From the NCBI GenBank assembly GCA_963805715.1, contig CAWDVK010000001.1, positions 133,789-197,788 of the forward strand: a DNA stretch of 64,000 nt, in the 5' to 3' direction. Shown piece by piece: positions 20,771 to 29,276 of the stretch. The first letter of the stretch is position 1, and every line of letters starts with the position of its first letter. The position numbers and the translations under genes were made by a program. The DNA is from CAWDVK01 sp963805715. GTDB taxonomy: Bacteria; Actinomycetota; Actinomycetes; Streptosporangiales; Streptosporangiaceae. A model generated the notes under the pieces. That model saw only the letters and a program-made list of their open reading frames with translations, did no database searches and was not told the origin of the DNA.

Positions 20771-21780
20771 GCTGGCCCGACGGCGAGGTGACCGTCACCG
20801 TCCCGGCGACCAGCGCGAACCTCGGCCCTGGCTTCGACTCCTTCGGGCTCGCGCTGAGCCTGCACGACACGGTGCGGGCGGAGGTCCTGGCGGACGGGGT
20901 GCAGATCGAGGTGACCGGCTACGGCGGCGAGACCGCCGCAGCCGGCGAGCAGCACCTGGTCGTCCGGGCTATGCGGACCGCGTTTGCCACCATCGGCTGG
21001 CAGCCAGGCGGCCTCAGGATTTCCTGCCAGAACGAGATCCCCCAGGGTTTCGGCTTCGGCTCGTCGGCCGGCGCCATCGTGGCCGGCCTGCTGGCGGCCA
21101 GGGCGCTCGCGAGCCAGGCGCTGGCCGGCGGCCCGCTGGCGGGTAGCGCGGAATCGGAGCTGGACGATGACCGGCTGCTGCGGCTGGCCACCCGGATGGA
21201 GGGACACCCCGACAACGTGGCCGCCTGCCTGGCGGGCGGCCTGACCATTGCCTGGGAGGGCACGGCCGGGGTCCGGGTGGCGAGGCTGTCGCCGCTGCCC
21301 GCTGTCTCCGCGGCTATCTGCGTGCCGGCCGTGCCGCTGGCTACCGTGACCGCCAGGAAGATCCTTCCTGCCCAGGTCCCGCACGCCGACGCGGCAGCGA
21401 ACTCGGCCCGGTCAGCGCTGCTCGTCGCCGCGCTGACCGGCCAGCCGGAGCTGCTGATGGACGCGACCGAGGATTTCCTGCACCAGCGTTACCGCGGCGG
21501 TGCCATCCCCGAGACGGCCAGCCTGATCGGCAGGCTGCGGGCAGCCGGCGTGCCTGCCGTCGTGTCCGGCGCCGGGCCGGCCGTGCTGGCGTTCACCGTG
21601 AGCGGGATGGGCCCGCAGGCCGCCGCCGTCGCCGGCATCGCCGCCGGTGCCGCGGTCACCTGGCGCGTCCTGCCGCTGCAGATCGACCGGCGGGGAGCCG
21701 CCGTCCTGGACCGGGGACAGCTGGCGGACGGGACCGGCCGGCCCGGCGCGGCAGGCCGGGACGGCGGCTGGCCGGCCTAG
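20767..21780 (+). CDS. thrB: Homoserine kinase
   Basis: A 337-residue GHMP kinase. N-terminal VTVTVPATSANLGPGFDSFG, ATP-binding loop IPQGFGFGSSAGAIVAGLLA, and C-terminal VVSGAGPAVLAF. The usual PxGRGLGSSA reads PQGFGFGSSA here, a mild departure in the phosphate loop. It phosphorylates homoserine for ThrC. The GTG overlaps the thrC stop (GTGA), completing a tightly coupled hom-thrC-thrB operon. Its TAG stop lies in a CTAG at 21777-21780, and a leftward reading frame from the next gene runs antisense over its last 370 bp. Confidence 0.95.
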   Translation: MSWPDGEVTVTVPATSANLGPGFDSFGLALSLHDTVRAEVLADGVQIEVTGYGGETAAAGEQHLVVRAMRTAFATIGWQPGGLRISCQNEIPQGFGFGSSAGAIVAGLLAARALASQALAGGPLAGSAESELDDDRLLRLATRMEGHPDNVAACLAGGLTIAWEGTAGVRVARLSPLPAVSAAICVPAVPLATVTARKILPAQVPHADAAANSARSALLVAALTGQPELLMDATEDFLHQRYRGGAIPETASLIGRLRAAGVPAVVSGAGPAVLAFTVSGMGPQAAAVAGIAAGAAVTWRVLPLQIDRRGAAVLDRGQLADGTGRPGAAGRDGGWPA

Positions 21781-22731
21781 CTGCCCGGCAGATTCGGCAG
21801 CCGCGTCCCCGGCGGCCGCCCTGATCGTGCGGCGCGACCAGGGGGGAGCGCCGAGAACGGTCACGGCCAGCAGCACGATCAGCGGAGCCGTGTTCGGATC
21901 CGTGGCCATCCCGGACCAGAACTGGCCCATGTCCTGCCCAGCCAGCCAGTACAGCACGGCCAGGCCGATGCCCAGGATGACGGCAGCCAGCCGCATGCGG
22001 CGAGCCATCAGCACTCCGAGGCCGGCGAAGGCCTGGAGCACGACCAGATCGATGACGAGCGAAACACCGTACTCGGGCACCAGCGCGGCCAGGTGATTGC
22101 CGATCGGGGCGAACCAGCCGGGCGCGCCTGATGCGTTCATGGCCAGGGACATGCCGATCGACGCATTGGTGTCGCTTCCGGGCAGCAGCTGAAGCACGGC
22201 TCCGCCCAGCCACAGCACGGCCCACGCCAACGCCGCCCAGCGGGCAGGCTGCTGAGCTGGCGGGCCGCCGTCCTGGTCGTGCCGCGGGAACACGATCAGC
22301 GCCAGGACCGCGTACAGCAGGGCAGCGCCCGGCGCTCCGGTCAGCAGGCTGGCCCCCCCGCCGAGCAGGCCGCCGAGGCCCTCGCCCAGGTACCAGACGG
22401 ACAACGCCCATGCCACCGAGGCCGCCAGCGCCCAGCGGACGGTACGGCGACACAGCATGCCGAGGCCGATCGCGAGCTGGATGAGCCCGAAACTCAGGTC
22501 CGCGATGGCCGGCTGATGCAGGATGATGCGCACGACCTCGCTGATCGGGCCCGACACGAATGCGGGCTGCCCGGCTCCGCCGGCAGCGATCACCCGGGTG
22601 GCGAATCTCCTCGTCAGCATGGCTGGCTGGAATTGCAGCAGTCCGTCCAGGATCCACAGCAGCCCGAGGGCAACCTGGACCGGCCGCCGCGTCACGCGCG
22701 GCCAGGCTGAATCTGCCGCGCGCGCCGTCAT
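21412..22731 (-). CDS. Polytopic membrane protein coupled to cslZ; frame runs antisense into thrB
   Basis: The ATG at 22731 overlaps the TGA of the GH6 gene (ATGA), so the two are translationally coupled. Residues 1-317 are a clear membrane protein with about seven to eight helices (VQVALGLLWILDGLLQFQPAM, IADLSFGLIQLAIGLGMLC, WALAASVAWALSVWYLGEGL, LLYAVLALIVFP, VILGIGLAVLYWLAGQ). It resembles uncharacterised actinobacterial membrane proteins. The frame then stays open for 123 more residues of shadow-like composition antisense to thrB; the natural end is probably near 21780. A TAG is present there one base out of frame. Its place suggests a role with the CslA-GlxA-CslZ glucan machinery, by inference only. 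Confidence 0.75.
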   Translation of the reverse strand: MTARAADSAWPRVTRRPVQVALGLLWILDGLLQFQPAMLTRRFATRVIAAGGAGQPAFVSGPISEVVRIILHQPAIADLSFGLIQLAIGLGMLCRRTVRWALAASVAWALSVWYLGEGLGGLLGGGASLLTGAPGAALLYAVLALIVFPRHDQDGGPPAQQPARWAALAWAVLWLGGAVLQLLPGSDTNASIGMSLAMNASGAPGWFAPIGNHLAALVPEYGVSLVIDLVVLQAFAGLGVLMARRMRLAAVILGIGLAVLYWLAGQDMGQFWSGMATDPNTAPLIVLLAVTVLGAPPWSRRTIRAAAGDAAAESAGQLGRPAAVPACRAGPAGPVRQLSPVQDGGSPPVDLQRQDAPGDRGTGGDAGDGGGLRAHPAHGERQHGRPGAGHDGRHAGCPQPADQAGRLGDGTAAVTLVQEILGRVHQQLRLAGQRGDEQR

Positions 22732-23732
22732 GGCTGGTGAGCAGCCTGCTCCAGGGCCGCCGCGTACTGCGGCCAGTACTGGCCCGCGGGAGGCCCGCCG
22801 TTGCAGGGCCCGTCGCTGGCGCCGGGGTCCTTGATCCAGAGGTAAGCGTCGACTCCGTCCGGGCCGGGGTTCAGCCTCGGCGCAGGCCCGAGGGCCCGGC
22901 CCGGGGGATTGCACCACTGCGGCGCGTCGGGGCCGGTATACGGGCCGCGGCCGTTGCGACTGGTATCAATGACGGCGCCGGCCTTGCGGCCGAGGGCGCG
23001 TTCCAGCTGCTGGCTCCAGGCCACGACGACTGGTGTCCACTGGAAGTTAGACACATTGGCCGAGAATCCGCGGCCGTACCGCAGGCCAGCTCGCTCAAGC
23101 GGCCCGGCGAGCTGGGACGGATTCGTGAACATGCCAGGGTTTCCGGCATCCAGGTAGACGCGCGCCTGCGGCAGCGCGCCGAGCCGCTGCATCGCATACC
23201 GCAGCAGCTGGTAGCGCTCGGCCGCCTGCGCCGGGCTCAGGCAGTCCCGGACGATGTCCGGCAGGCCGTCCGGCTCCACGATGATGATGTCGTCGCCGCT
23301 GCCGACTGCGTCCGCCAGCTGGTTAATCCAGCTCCGGTAGCCCGATGCGGTGGCACCGGCAGCGGACGAGAACTTCCCGCAGGCATCTCGGTCGGGGAGG
23401 TTATAGGCAACGATGACCGGCACAGCGTGCGTCCTGGTGGCAGCCAGCGTTACCTGCCGGACCTCCTGCATCTCGCCGTACTGCCCCGCCGCCCAGATGC
23501 CCGAGGGCGTATCGGCCACCGCGTTGAGCTCAGCTGCCTCTGCATGATGGCCGTTGCTCTGCAAGAGAGCGGATGCGGCGAATAGCGGGTTGCCGGGGTA
23601 GACGTACAGGTGGGTGGCCGCCGCGCTGGACGGCGAATCGCAGGCCGCGGCGGAGCACAATGCGGCCAAGGCGGCTAAGGGCAGGGCGAGCTGGCGCCAG
23701 CTGCGCGCGCGGGGCGAATGGGACGGTGGCAT
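22728..23732 (-). CDS. cslZ: GH6 endoglucanase-like lipoprotein, CslZ-type
   Basis: A 334-residue protein with a 30-residue signal peptide ending at Cys31 (LCSAAAC, a weak lipobox). The glycoside hydrolase family 6 motifs are present: AYNLPDRDACG, with Tyr110 and Asp116 corresponding to the ring-distorting Tyr and Asp of Cel6A, and IIVEPDGLPD with Asp155 as the general acid. Start ATG 23732 has AGGAAGGA upstream. In Streptomyces the gene after cslA and glxA encodes this type of beta-1,4-glucanase, acting on the tip-associated cellulose-like polymer. It is third in the leftward operon and its stop overlaps the next start. Confidence 0.92.
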   Translation of the reverse strand: MPPSHSPRARSWRQLALPLAALAALCSAAACDSPSSAAATHLYVYPGNPLFAASALLQSNGHHAEAAELNAVADTPSGIWAAGQYGEMQEVRQVTLAATRTHAVPVIVAYNLPDRDACGKFSSAAGATASGYRSWINQLADAVGSGDDIIIVEPDGLPDIVRDCLSPAQAAERYQLLRYAMQRLGALPQARVYLDAGNPGMFTNPSQLAGPLERAGLRYGRGFSANVSNFQWTPVVVAWSQQLERALGRKAGAVIDTSRNGRGPYTGPDAPQWCNPPGRALGPAPRLNPGPDGVDAYLWIKDPGASDGPCNGGPPAGQYWPQYAAALEQAAHQP

Positions 23733-23802
23733 GGAGTTCCTTCCTGCCGCAGTCAGGGGAGAGGCCAAAGTCGAGGCAGATTTAGGGTGAGAGATCGCCG
23801 GG

Positions 23803-25776
23803 TTACGGGACGCGAACCCAGAAGCCGGCGGACGGAATGCCCCGGCTGCTGACCGCGAAGAGCATGTAGTAGCTGGGCGGAATGAGGTTGGAGCTCGCGG
23901 GAAGGGTGATCCGGAGCTCGCCATGGCCTGCGCGGGTAAATGCGACGGCTACCGACCGCTCGTTGACGTCCGTCACGTGCGTGGGATTGTCCGGCCGCAT
24001 CAGCCGCAGGTCCCGGATGCTTGCTGCCTGCGAGACGCTGATCAGGTAACTGTGCTGGAGCTGCAGGACCCTGGGCGCCGCCGTGATGCGCGGGCGGGGG
24101 CCACGGAACATGTAGGGCGGGAAATAGACGTCGATCTCCTGATTGAAGGCCTGCGGCGCCGTGTCCTGCTTGTTGCCGAAGAGCGGATTGCCGCCGAGCG
24201 TGAGCACGCTGCCGTTGGGCAGGAGAATCCCGCCCGAGTGGTAGTCGCGTCCCGTTATCGAGTTAGCTGCCCAGGTGAACGAGTTCGTGGCGGTGTCGTA
24301 AATCCGCGTGTCCCGGTTGTCGCTGCCGTGCATTCCGCGGTAGTACCGTGACCCGCCGGTGACGAGCACGTCGTCATCGGGCAGCAGCACGGTGATGGGG
24401 TAGCGCGTCGGCTGGGCCAGGCTCGGCCCGCGCACCCAGTGCGGGTCGGGAGCCGCGATATCGATCAGCGCCGTGCGGGCCGTTGATGACATGGACTGGC
24501 CAACGCCGCCGCCGCCCAGGACCATGATCGTCTGCTTCTGCGCGGGCGGCAGCAGGACCGAGGCGCTGGTCTCGAGATCCTGCGGAACGGGTATGCCCGG
24601 TACCGGCTGGAAGACGCTGGTCTTCACGTTCCAGAAGCCAGGCGTCCGCCATGCTGAGGTGGACGGCCCGTATCCGGCGTTGGATCCGGTGAAGAACAGC
24701 TGACCGCTTTCGGTCAGGAACGTCGCCGGATAGGTGGGGAATCCGTGCACCGGGCCCTGGGCCCACCTCCTGGTCCCTGGATTGAACATCTCGCTGTTCA
24801 TCGTGACCTGCCCCGAGCCGTTGAGCCCTGACATGGCCATGACCATGCCGTTGCCCATCTCGGCGAGGGTCGGGTACCAGCGGGCATAGTTCATCGAGTT
24901 GACCTTCACGTACCGCGAGGTTCTGACGTCGAATATGTAGGCGTCCCTGGTGCCCTGGAAGTTCTGCTTCTGCAGGGTCATCGGCGTCCCGATGCCATAG
25001 AGGAGATTGTTGGCAGCCGGGCCGAGCAGGCCTTGTATCTCATACCGGTCGGTCCCCGGCATGAGCGAGCCCCTGCCCTTCCTGACCGCATCCACCCAGA
25101 CGTTCTGCTGGCTGGGCACGATGGCCGGCTGGCCGCCGGCCGCGCCCCGGAGCCTTCGCGCCCGCGGGATCGTTAAGGCGAAGGCAGAGGCAAACTGCAC
25201 TCCGTTCGGGCCGGTGAAAATCGTCCCTTTCGGCAGCGTCCAGGGCTGTGCGGCGTCATTGTTCACGACCGTCATGCTGCCGGCGGCGTAGACAGGGTCG
25301 AGATTCTCGTACCGGGCAGTCCCTCCCGCGATCAGGATGTTCCCGTCCGGCAGCTCGATGTGCCCGGCGCAGAACAGGTCCCACGGCGTGCGGATCAGCT
25401 GCTCGTGCATGGTCACGGGATTCAGGAGCAGTGTCTTGAATGTGCCGGCATTGAAGAATGCCTGATTGTTTCCCGAGCCGGCCATGATCAGGACGTCGCC
25501 GTTATAAAGTAACGTCGAGTGAATGCCGTTGACCCGGAACCTGGCCGGGATACTGAGCTTATTCCAGAGCCCGTACCTGGCCTCGTAGGCAGGCCTGGTG
25601 ATCTGGTACTGGTGATAGCGATTTGCCACGGCCGCGCCCACCGTCGGCACGTTGACGGCGATCACGGCACAGGCAGCGAGCATCGCCACCGGGACGCCCA
25701 CGAGGCGGCGGAAAGACCACTTGCCACGTCGCTTTTCCGGGTTGTCCCCGTTGCCGGGGGCAGCTGAGGTGTCCAT
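23803..25776 (-). CDS. glxA: Copper radical oxidase GlxA (galactose-oxidase-like, DUF1929 C-terminus)
   Basis: A 657-residue protein with an N-terminal membrane anchor (about 25-50), a seven-bladed Kelch domain and a C-terminal DUF1929 domain. Copper-site residues line up with Streptomyces GlxA: Cys136 in LFCAGH for the Cys-Tyr cofactor (Tyr156 in ARYEN is the nearest candidate partner), Trp300 in ARWYPT, Tyr512-His513 in RDYHSGG and His600 in PTHVTDVNERS. Such enzymes oxidise an alcohol or aldehyde with release of H2O2, and in Streptomyces modify the CslA glucan at hyphal tips. ATG 25776 follows GGAGATCC. It sits 63 bp after cslA. Confidence 0.95.
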   Translation of the reverse strand: MDTSAAPGNGDNPEKRRGKWSFRRLVGVPVAMLAACAVIAVNVPTVGAAVANRYHQYQITRPAYEARYGLWNKLSIPARFRVNGIHSTLLYNGDVLIMAGSGNNQAFFNAGTFKTLLLNPVTMHEQLIRTPWDLFCAGHIELPDGNILIAGGTARYENLDPVYAAGSMTVVNNDAAQPWTLPKGTIFTGPNGVQFASAFALTIPRARRLRGAAGGQPAIVPSQQNVWVDAVRKGRGSLMPGTDRYEIQGLLGPAANNLLYGIGTPMTLQKQNFQGTRDAYIFDVRTSRYVKVNSMNYARWYPTLAEMGNGMVMAMSGLNGSGQVTMNSEMFNPGTRRWAQGPVHGFPTYPATFLTESGQLFFTGSNAGYGPSTSAWRTPGFWNVKTSVFQPVPGIPVPQDLETSASVLLPPAQKQTIMVLGGGGVGQSMSSTARTALIDIAAPDPHWVRGPSLAQPTRYPITVLLPDDDVLVTGGSRYYRGMHGSDNRDTRIYDTATNSFTWAANSITGRDYHSGGILLPNGSVLTLGGNPLFGNKQDTAPQAFNQEIDVYFPPYMFRGPRPRITAAPRVLQLQHSYLISVSQAASIRDLRLMRPDNPTHVTDVNERSVAVAFTRAGHGELRITLPASSNLIPPSYYMLFAVSSRGIPSAGFWVRVP

Positions 25777-25802
25777 GGGGAAGGATCTCCTAACTGATGG
25801 CG

Positions 25803-25858
25803 GAGGTCAGGTCAGGCAGCGGAGGTCAGGCAGCGGAGGTCAGGCAGCGGAGGTCAGG
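25803..25858. repeat. 14-bp tandem repeat across the cslA stop codon
   Basis: Unit GAGGTCAGGCAGCG repeated about 3.5 times. The cslA stop (complement of 25840-25842) is within the array. Each unit contains another out-of-phase TCA, so copy number would shift the cslA end. Confidence 0.85.
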
Positions 25859-27816
25859 CCCGGATCCGGTGAGTCGGCCGGCTCGGCCGCATCGTCTGCG
25901 CGGGAAACAGGGGTGACGTCGCGCTTGCGGAAGGCGCGATCACATAGCCAGATCACGATCGGCGCGAAGCAGACCGCCAGGATGACGCCGGTCCACACGA
26001 TCATCATGGGATAGGGCCGGTGCCGCAGTATCGCCACGGTAAGGATGGCGATGGGCACGATGGCCCACATCAGCGAGTACCGGAAGGTCCACAGGCGGTC
26101 CGGGCTGGCTGAGGATCCCTTGGCCGTCACATTGAAGGACAGCTTGCGCCGGAACACCACCTTGATGAGGCTGCGGGCATAGATCGGCGCGGTGATCGCT
26201 GACACGAGCATTCCGGAGAGTCCGGACGACCCGGCAGGTTCATGCGGGCTTACGTTGTGCCGCCGCATGAACCGGTAAAGCAGGAACTGCATGGTCGCCA
26301 CATCGACGTAATAGGTGAGCCACCAGCCCTCGTTAGTGCGCAGGCTGCTGATACCGAATCCGAGGTAGCACGCGCTGATGATGATTCCGAGTATCCAGCC
26401 GATGGCAACGGACGGATAATAGGTCAGCATCAGGAAGTAATGCAGCATCGCGCCAGGCCGGAGCCTGAAGGCCACGCGCCAGACTTGCCTCAGCACGGCA
26501 TCGAAGGTCCCTGCCGACCAGCGAGTCTGCTGGCCGAAGAACTCGGTCCACGAACTCGGCCCCTCGCCCACCGCGACGAGGTCGGGCGTGTAGACCGACC
26601 GCCATCGCCTGCCCGTAGCCGGGCTTGTCGTGGCGTGGATCTTGAGGCTCGTGGCCATGTCCTCCGTGATGGAGTCGACGTAGCCGTGCCGAATGGCGCT
26701 TGTCCGCACCGCTGCATTAGTGCCGACGAGCATGGCGCATCTCCGCCGGTTGCCGGCCCGCTGGATGACGCTGTGGAAGAGGTACTGGGCCGACTCGGCC
26801 CAGCGGGTTACGCGGTTGTCCTGATTGCCGTAGAACTGCGGGCCGACCACGAAGGCCACGTCCGGATCGCGGAAATAGCCGAGGAGTCGCTCGGCCATGC
26901 TGGGCAGCGGCACGTGGTCGGTGTCGACGAACATCACCACGTCGTAGTCGCCGGCGTATTCCCAGAGCCAGCGGTTGTGGTTGCCGTGCTTGGTCTTATT
27001 GGCAAAGGTGCCCGTGTCAAGCTCCAGGTAGCCGCGCCCTTTGCGGCTGAAATGATTAACTCCGAGCCGCCGGCACATCTCCTTCACGTCCTCGGAGTTG
27101 CCTTCGTCCAGCAGCCAGAGGTCGAGCGTGCCGCCGTACACGATGGCCTTGGCGGCCCGCAGCGTTCGCTCAGCCATCTCGATCGGCTCCTTGCCGGGGA
27201 CGATCGTGGTGAGGAACGCCACCCGCAGCCTGGTGTCTGGCTCGACCGGGACGGGGTCCCGTGCGGCGAGGCACGCGCGGGACACCGTGAGAACGTTGGT
27301 CAGCAGGAAGAGCTGCATGACGATGGAGCCGAATGCCATCCCGGCCCGCAGCGTGATGTAGCCGTCGGTCAGGGCCCCGTGCGCACTTGCCTGCCACAGC
27401 CAGGCACCGAGGCGAGGGTACTGAGACTGGAAGATCAGCCAGTAGATGAACCTGGCGTCGAGAGCGACGAGAATCAGGGCGATGAGCCGCGTGGCGGCCC
27501 ATTCGCGCTTGTTGCGGTGAATGCTCCGGTACTGAACCTGGTACGGCTCGTCCGAGCGCGGCCGGGTCAGCGGGCCGGCCAGGCACGTATAGCGCTCATA
27601 GCCATACCCGGACTCGGCCAGGCCCTCGTCCACCGGAGCGCGAGCGCCGCCGACCGCCATGGACCGGCGTGCGGGGGCGCCGTCCGCTTCCGCCGGGCCG
27701 GCCACGGCCGCCCCGGTCGCGCCGGTTGCCTCGGTCGCGCCGGTTGCCTCGGTCGCGCCGGGACCGCCGCCTGCGGCTGGCCTCACTTCGGTTATGCGTC
27801 CCTGGAGGGTTGTCAT
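25840..27816 (-). CDS. cslA: Cellulose synthase-like glycosyltransferase CslA (GT2)
   Basis: A 658-residue protein. An N-terminal low-complexity tail (ATEATGATEATGATG, encoded by an 18-bp repeat), two membrane helices, then a processive GT2 domain: Asp237 in LLDEGN, DTD at 298-300 (VMFVDTDHVP), TED at 384-386 and QQTRW at 429-433. About six further helices follow. This is the D,D,D,Q(Q/R)xRW architecture of cellulose and related synthases, using UDP-glucose at the membrane. First gene of cslA-glxA-cslZ, which in Streptomyces makes a beta-glucan at growing tips. ATG 27816 has a GGAGAAGAG ribosome site. Confidence 0.95.
   Translation of the reverse strand: MTTLQGRITEVRPAAGGGPGATEATGATEATGATGAAVAGPAEADGAPARRSMAVGGARAPVDEGLAESGYGYERYTCLAGPLTRPRSDEPYQVQYRSIHRNKREWAATRLIALILVALDARFIYWLIFQSQYPRLGAWLWQASAHGALTDGYITLRAGMAFGSIVMQLFLLTNVLTVSRACLAARDPVPVEPDTRLRVAFLTTIVPGKEPIEMAERTLRAAKAIVYGGTLDLWLLDEGNSEDVKEMCRRLGVNHFSRKGRGYLELDTGTFANKTKHGNHNRWLWEYAGDYDVVMFVDTDHVPLPSMAERLLGYFRDPDVAFVVGPQFYGNQDNRVTRWAESAQYLFHSVIQRAGNRRRCAMLVGTNAAVRTSAIRHGYVDSITEDMATSLKIHATTSPATGRRWRSVYTPDLVAVGEGPSSWTEFFGQQTRWSAGTFDAVLRQVWRVAFRLRPGAMLHYFLMLTYYPSVAIGWILGIIISACYLGFGISSLRTNEGWWLTYYVDVATMQFLLYRFMRRHNVSPHEPAGSSGLSGMLVSAITAPIYARSLIKVVFRRKLSFNVTAKGSSASPDRLWTFRYSLMWAIVPIAILTVAILRHRPYPMMIVWTGVILAVCFAPIVIWLCDRAFRKRDVTPVSRADDAAEPADSPDPGLTSAA
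27714..27762. repeat. 18-bp tandem repeat in the cslA 5' end
   Basis: CGGTCGCGCCGGTTGCCT at 27714 and 27732 with a partial third copy. It encodes the ATEATG units of the CslA N-terminus in frame. Confidence 0.8.
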
Positions 27817-28727
27817 GCTCTCTCTTCTCCGTAGAACAGGCGTCAGGGCAGGGCGAGGAACGACGGGAATAGGGGTATGCCGTCATTTCTGCCGCGTGCG
27901 GGGACGAGTCAGCGGCCGGTCAGGGGGCCGCCGGGATGTGCTCGGCGCGATGGCGAGGGCGGTCGCGACGCCACCGTCTGGCGGGAACGCCGACCAGCCG
28001 GACCGGCCAGGCATTCCGGGCCGGCGCGCTGGCGCCGCCGCCATGCGCTCATCACGGCGCAGTGCACCGTGCCGCCGCTGCCAGCGGCCGAGCTAACCGA
28101 GGCCATGCCTCGCCGCTAGCGGCCCCCGGATGGCCGGCGCCGGGCATCCGATGTGCCGGATCGCCTTCCGGGCGGTTCAGGGCGGCGGTATCGCGTGACC
28201 GCTGACCCTTTTATCGCTCCTAACCAGGAATTTCATTGCAAATCTCCCCGCCCATTATTCGTGCCATCTGTGCTGTTATTGAGCAGTCCGGCCGTTCCGT
28301 TGGCGCTGCCAACTGCGCGGCCCAGCTTATCGTGATTGAACGTCCTCACACGGTAAAGACGGGCCGAGCCTGGCTTTCGTTTACAAGATAACGCCGTGAC
28401 CTACAGACAACGTCCAAACGGCCGTTGTCGTAGCCTCCCGGTAACGTCATTTTTTTATAACTTTTACCTGGCAGGCTCGGGCGGTGAAAGTAACGCCCCG
28501 TTATGGGCTGGATTAATAAGACCTCTGTTACGTTCTTGTTTCTTTCGTTACGAACAAGATTTTTTTCCTGATCGGCTCAATCAGGGCTCAGCGCGGCGTC
28601 GGAACATGCCGGGGCTGCCCGGGGCCTGCCCGGCGGCCGGCGCTGAGGCTGCCATGCGCCGGGGGGCGGGGGCCCCTGGGGCCGGGCGGGTACCGCCGGT
28701 CAGGGCGTGCCGGTCGTCAGAGCCTGA
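27817..28727. other. Intergenic region upstream of cslA, AT-rich in part
   Basis: About 910 bp without a convincing gene on either strand. 28200-28600 is markedly AT-richer than its surroundings. It holds the hexamer GTAACG or its complement at least four times between about 28440 and 28553, and a 7-bp inverted repeat GACAACG/CGTTGTC at 28416-28439. It lies upstream of cslA and likely contains its promoter and a long leader or regulator sites. Open frames in it have random composition. Confidence 0.6.
28416..28439. repeat. Inverted repeat GACAACG-N10-CGTTGTC
   Basis: Seven-base perfect arms at 28416-28422 and 28433-28439 in the AT-rich leader upstream of cslA. Spacing is compatible with a dimeric regulator site or a small hairpin. 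Confidence 0.4.
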
Positions 28728-28774
28728 GGCGAGTTATGTGGGTTGATCACGGCGCGTCGGCTTGATCACGAAGT

Positions 28775-28825
28775 GGCCTCTGCGGGAGACAAGCGGTTGT
28801 CGAAGACCGTCGTCCCGCAGAGGCC
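28775..28825. repeat. 13-bp inverted repeat inside the IS remnant
   Basis: GGCCTCTGCGGGA (28775-28787) and its exact complement (28813-28825), 25-nt spacer. It occupies the place of the missing transposase N-terminus. Confidence 0.6.
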
Positions 28826-29057
28826 ATCCCCGAGGATGACTGCCAGCAGATCGAGACCTCCGCGATCCCGGTCCGGCACACCTCCCGGGTCCGCGGCCCG
28901 GACCAGTGGACCGGACCGGGCAACGACCTGGCCGCCCGGTTCGGCCGCGACGCCGCGCACGCCGAATGGTTCCACGGGTTCCGGCTGGCCATCAGGGCGG
29001 ACCCGGGCAGCCGGATCGTCCGGGCCTGGAGCATCCCAGCGCGCCAGGATGCCGCCG

Positions 29058-29234
29058 ATGCTCCTGAAGGTCATCGCGGAATGGCGCAACCGGGTCGAGA
29101 CCAGCTTGGCCGAGATTACCGACCGGATGGAACTAGCCCGGCACGGCGCCCGCAGCTTCCGGGGCCTGCTGACACGCACAGCCGCTACCATCACAGCCCA
29201 CACGCTGCTGCGCGCATGCCTCGCAGAGCAATAG
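29058..29234 (+). pseudogene. C-terminal fragment of IS982-type transposase
   Basis: Reads MLLKVIAEWRNRVETSLAEI and onward to HTLLRACLAEQ before TAG. It matches the C-terminal RNRIET...EITDR...LARHGA block of IS982-family transposases. The preceding domain is out of frame and truncated, so no working transposase can be made. Confidence 0.7.
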
Positions 29235-29276
29235 ATCGAACCCACATAACGCGCCTAAGACGGGAGCCGATCAAGC

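Larger units (their letters stand above)
28728..29255. mobile_element. IS982-like insertion sequence, internally deleted (about 528 bp)
   Basis: Terminal inverted repeats are visible: the left end 28728-28748 (core GTTATGTGGGTT, then GATC) and the right end 29234-29255 (GATCGAACCCACATAAC) are near-perfect complements. Inside are pieces of an IS982-type transposase in different frames. The middle piece (RHTSRVRGPDQWTGPGNDLA, FGRDAAHAEWFHGFRLAIRA) spans about 28855-29040, and the C-terminal end (EWRNRVETSLAEITDRMELA, HTLLRACLAEQ) ends at 29234. The N-terminal third and a central part are missing. No clear target duplication is seen. A non-autonomous remnant. Confidence 0.75.

Noticed and set aside
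28396..28746. Rightward open frame in the AT-rich leader
   Set aside because: Mixed composition without third-base GC bias, no ribosome site and no recognisable domain.
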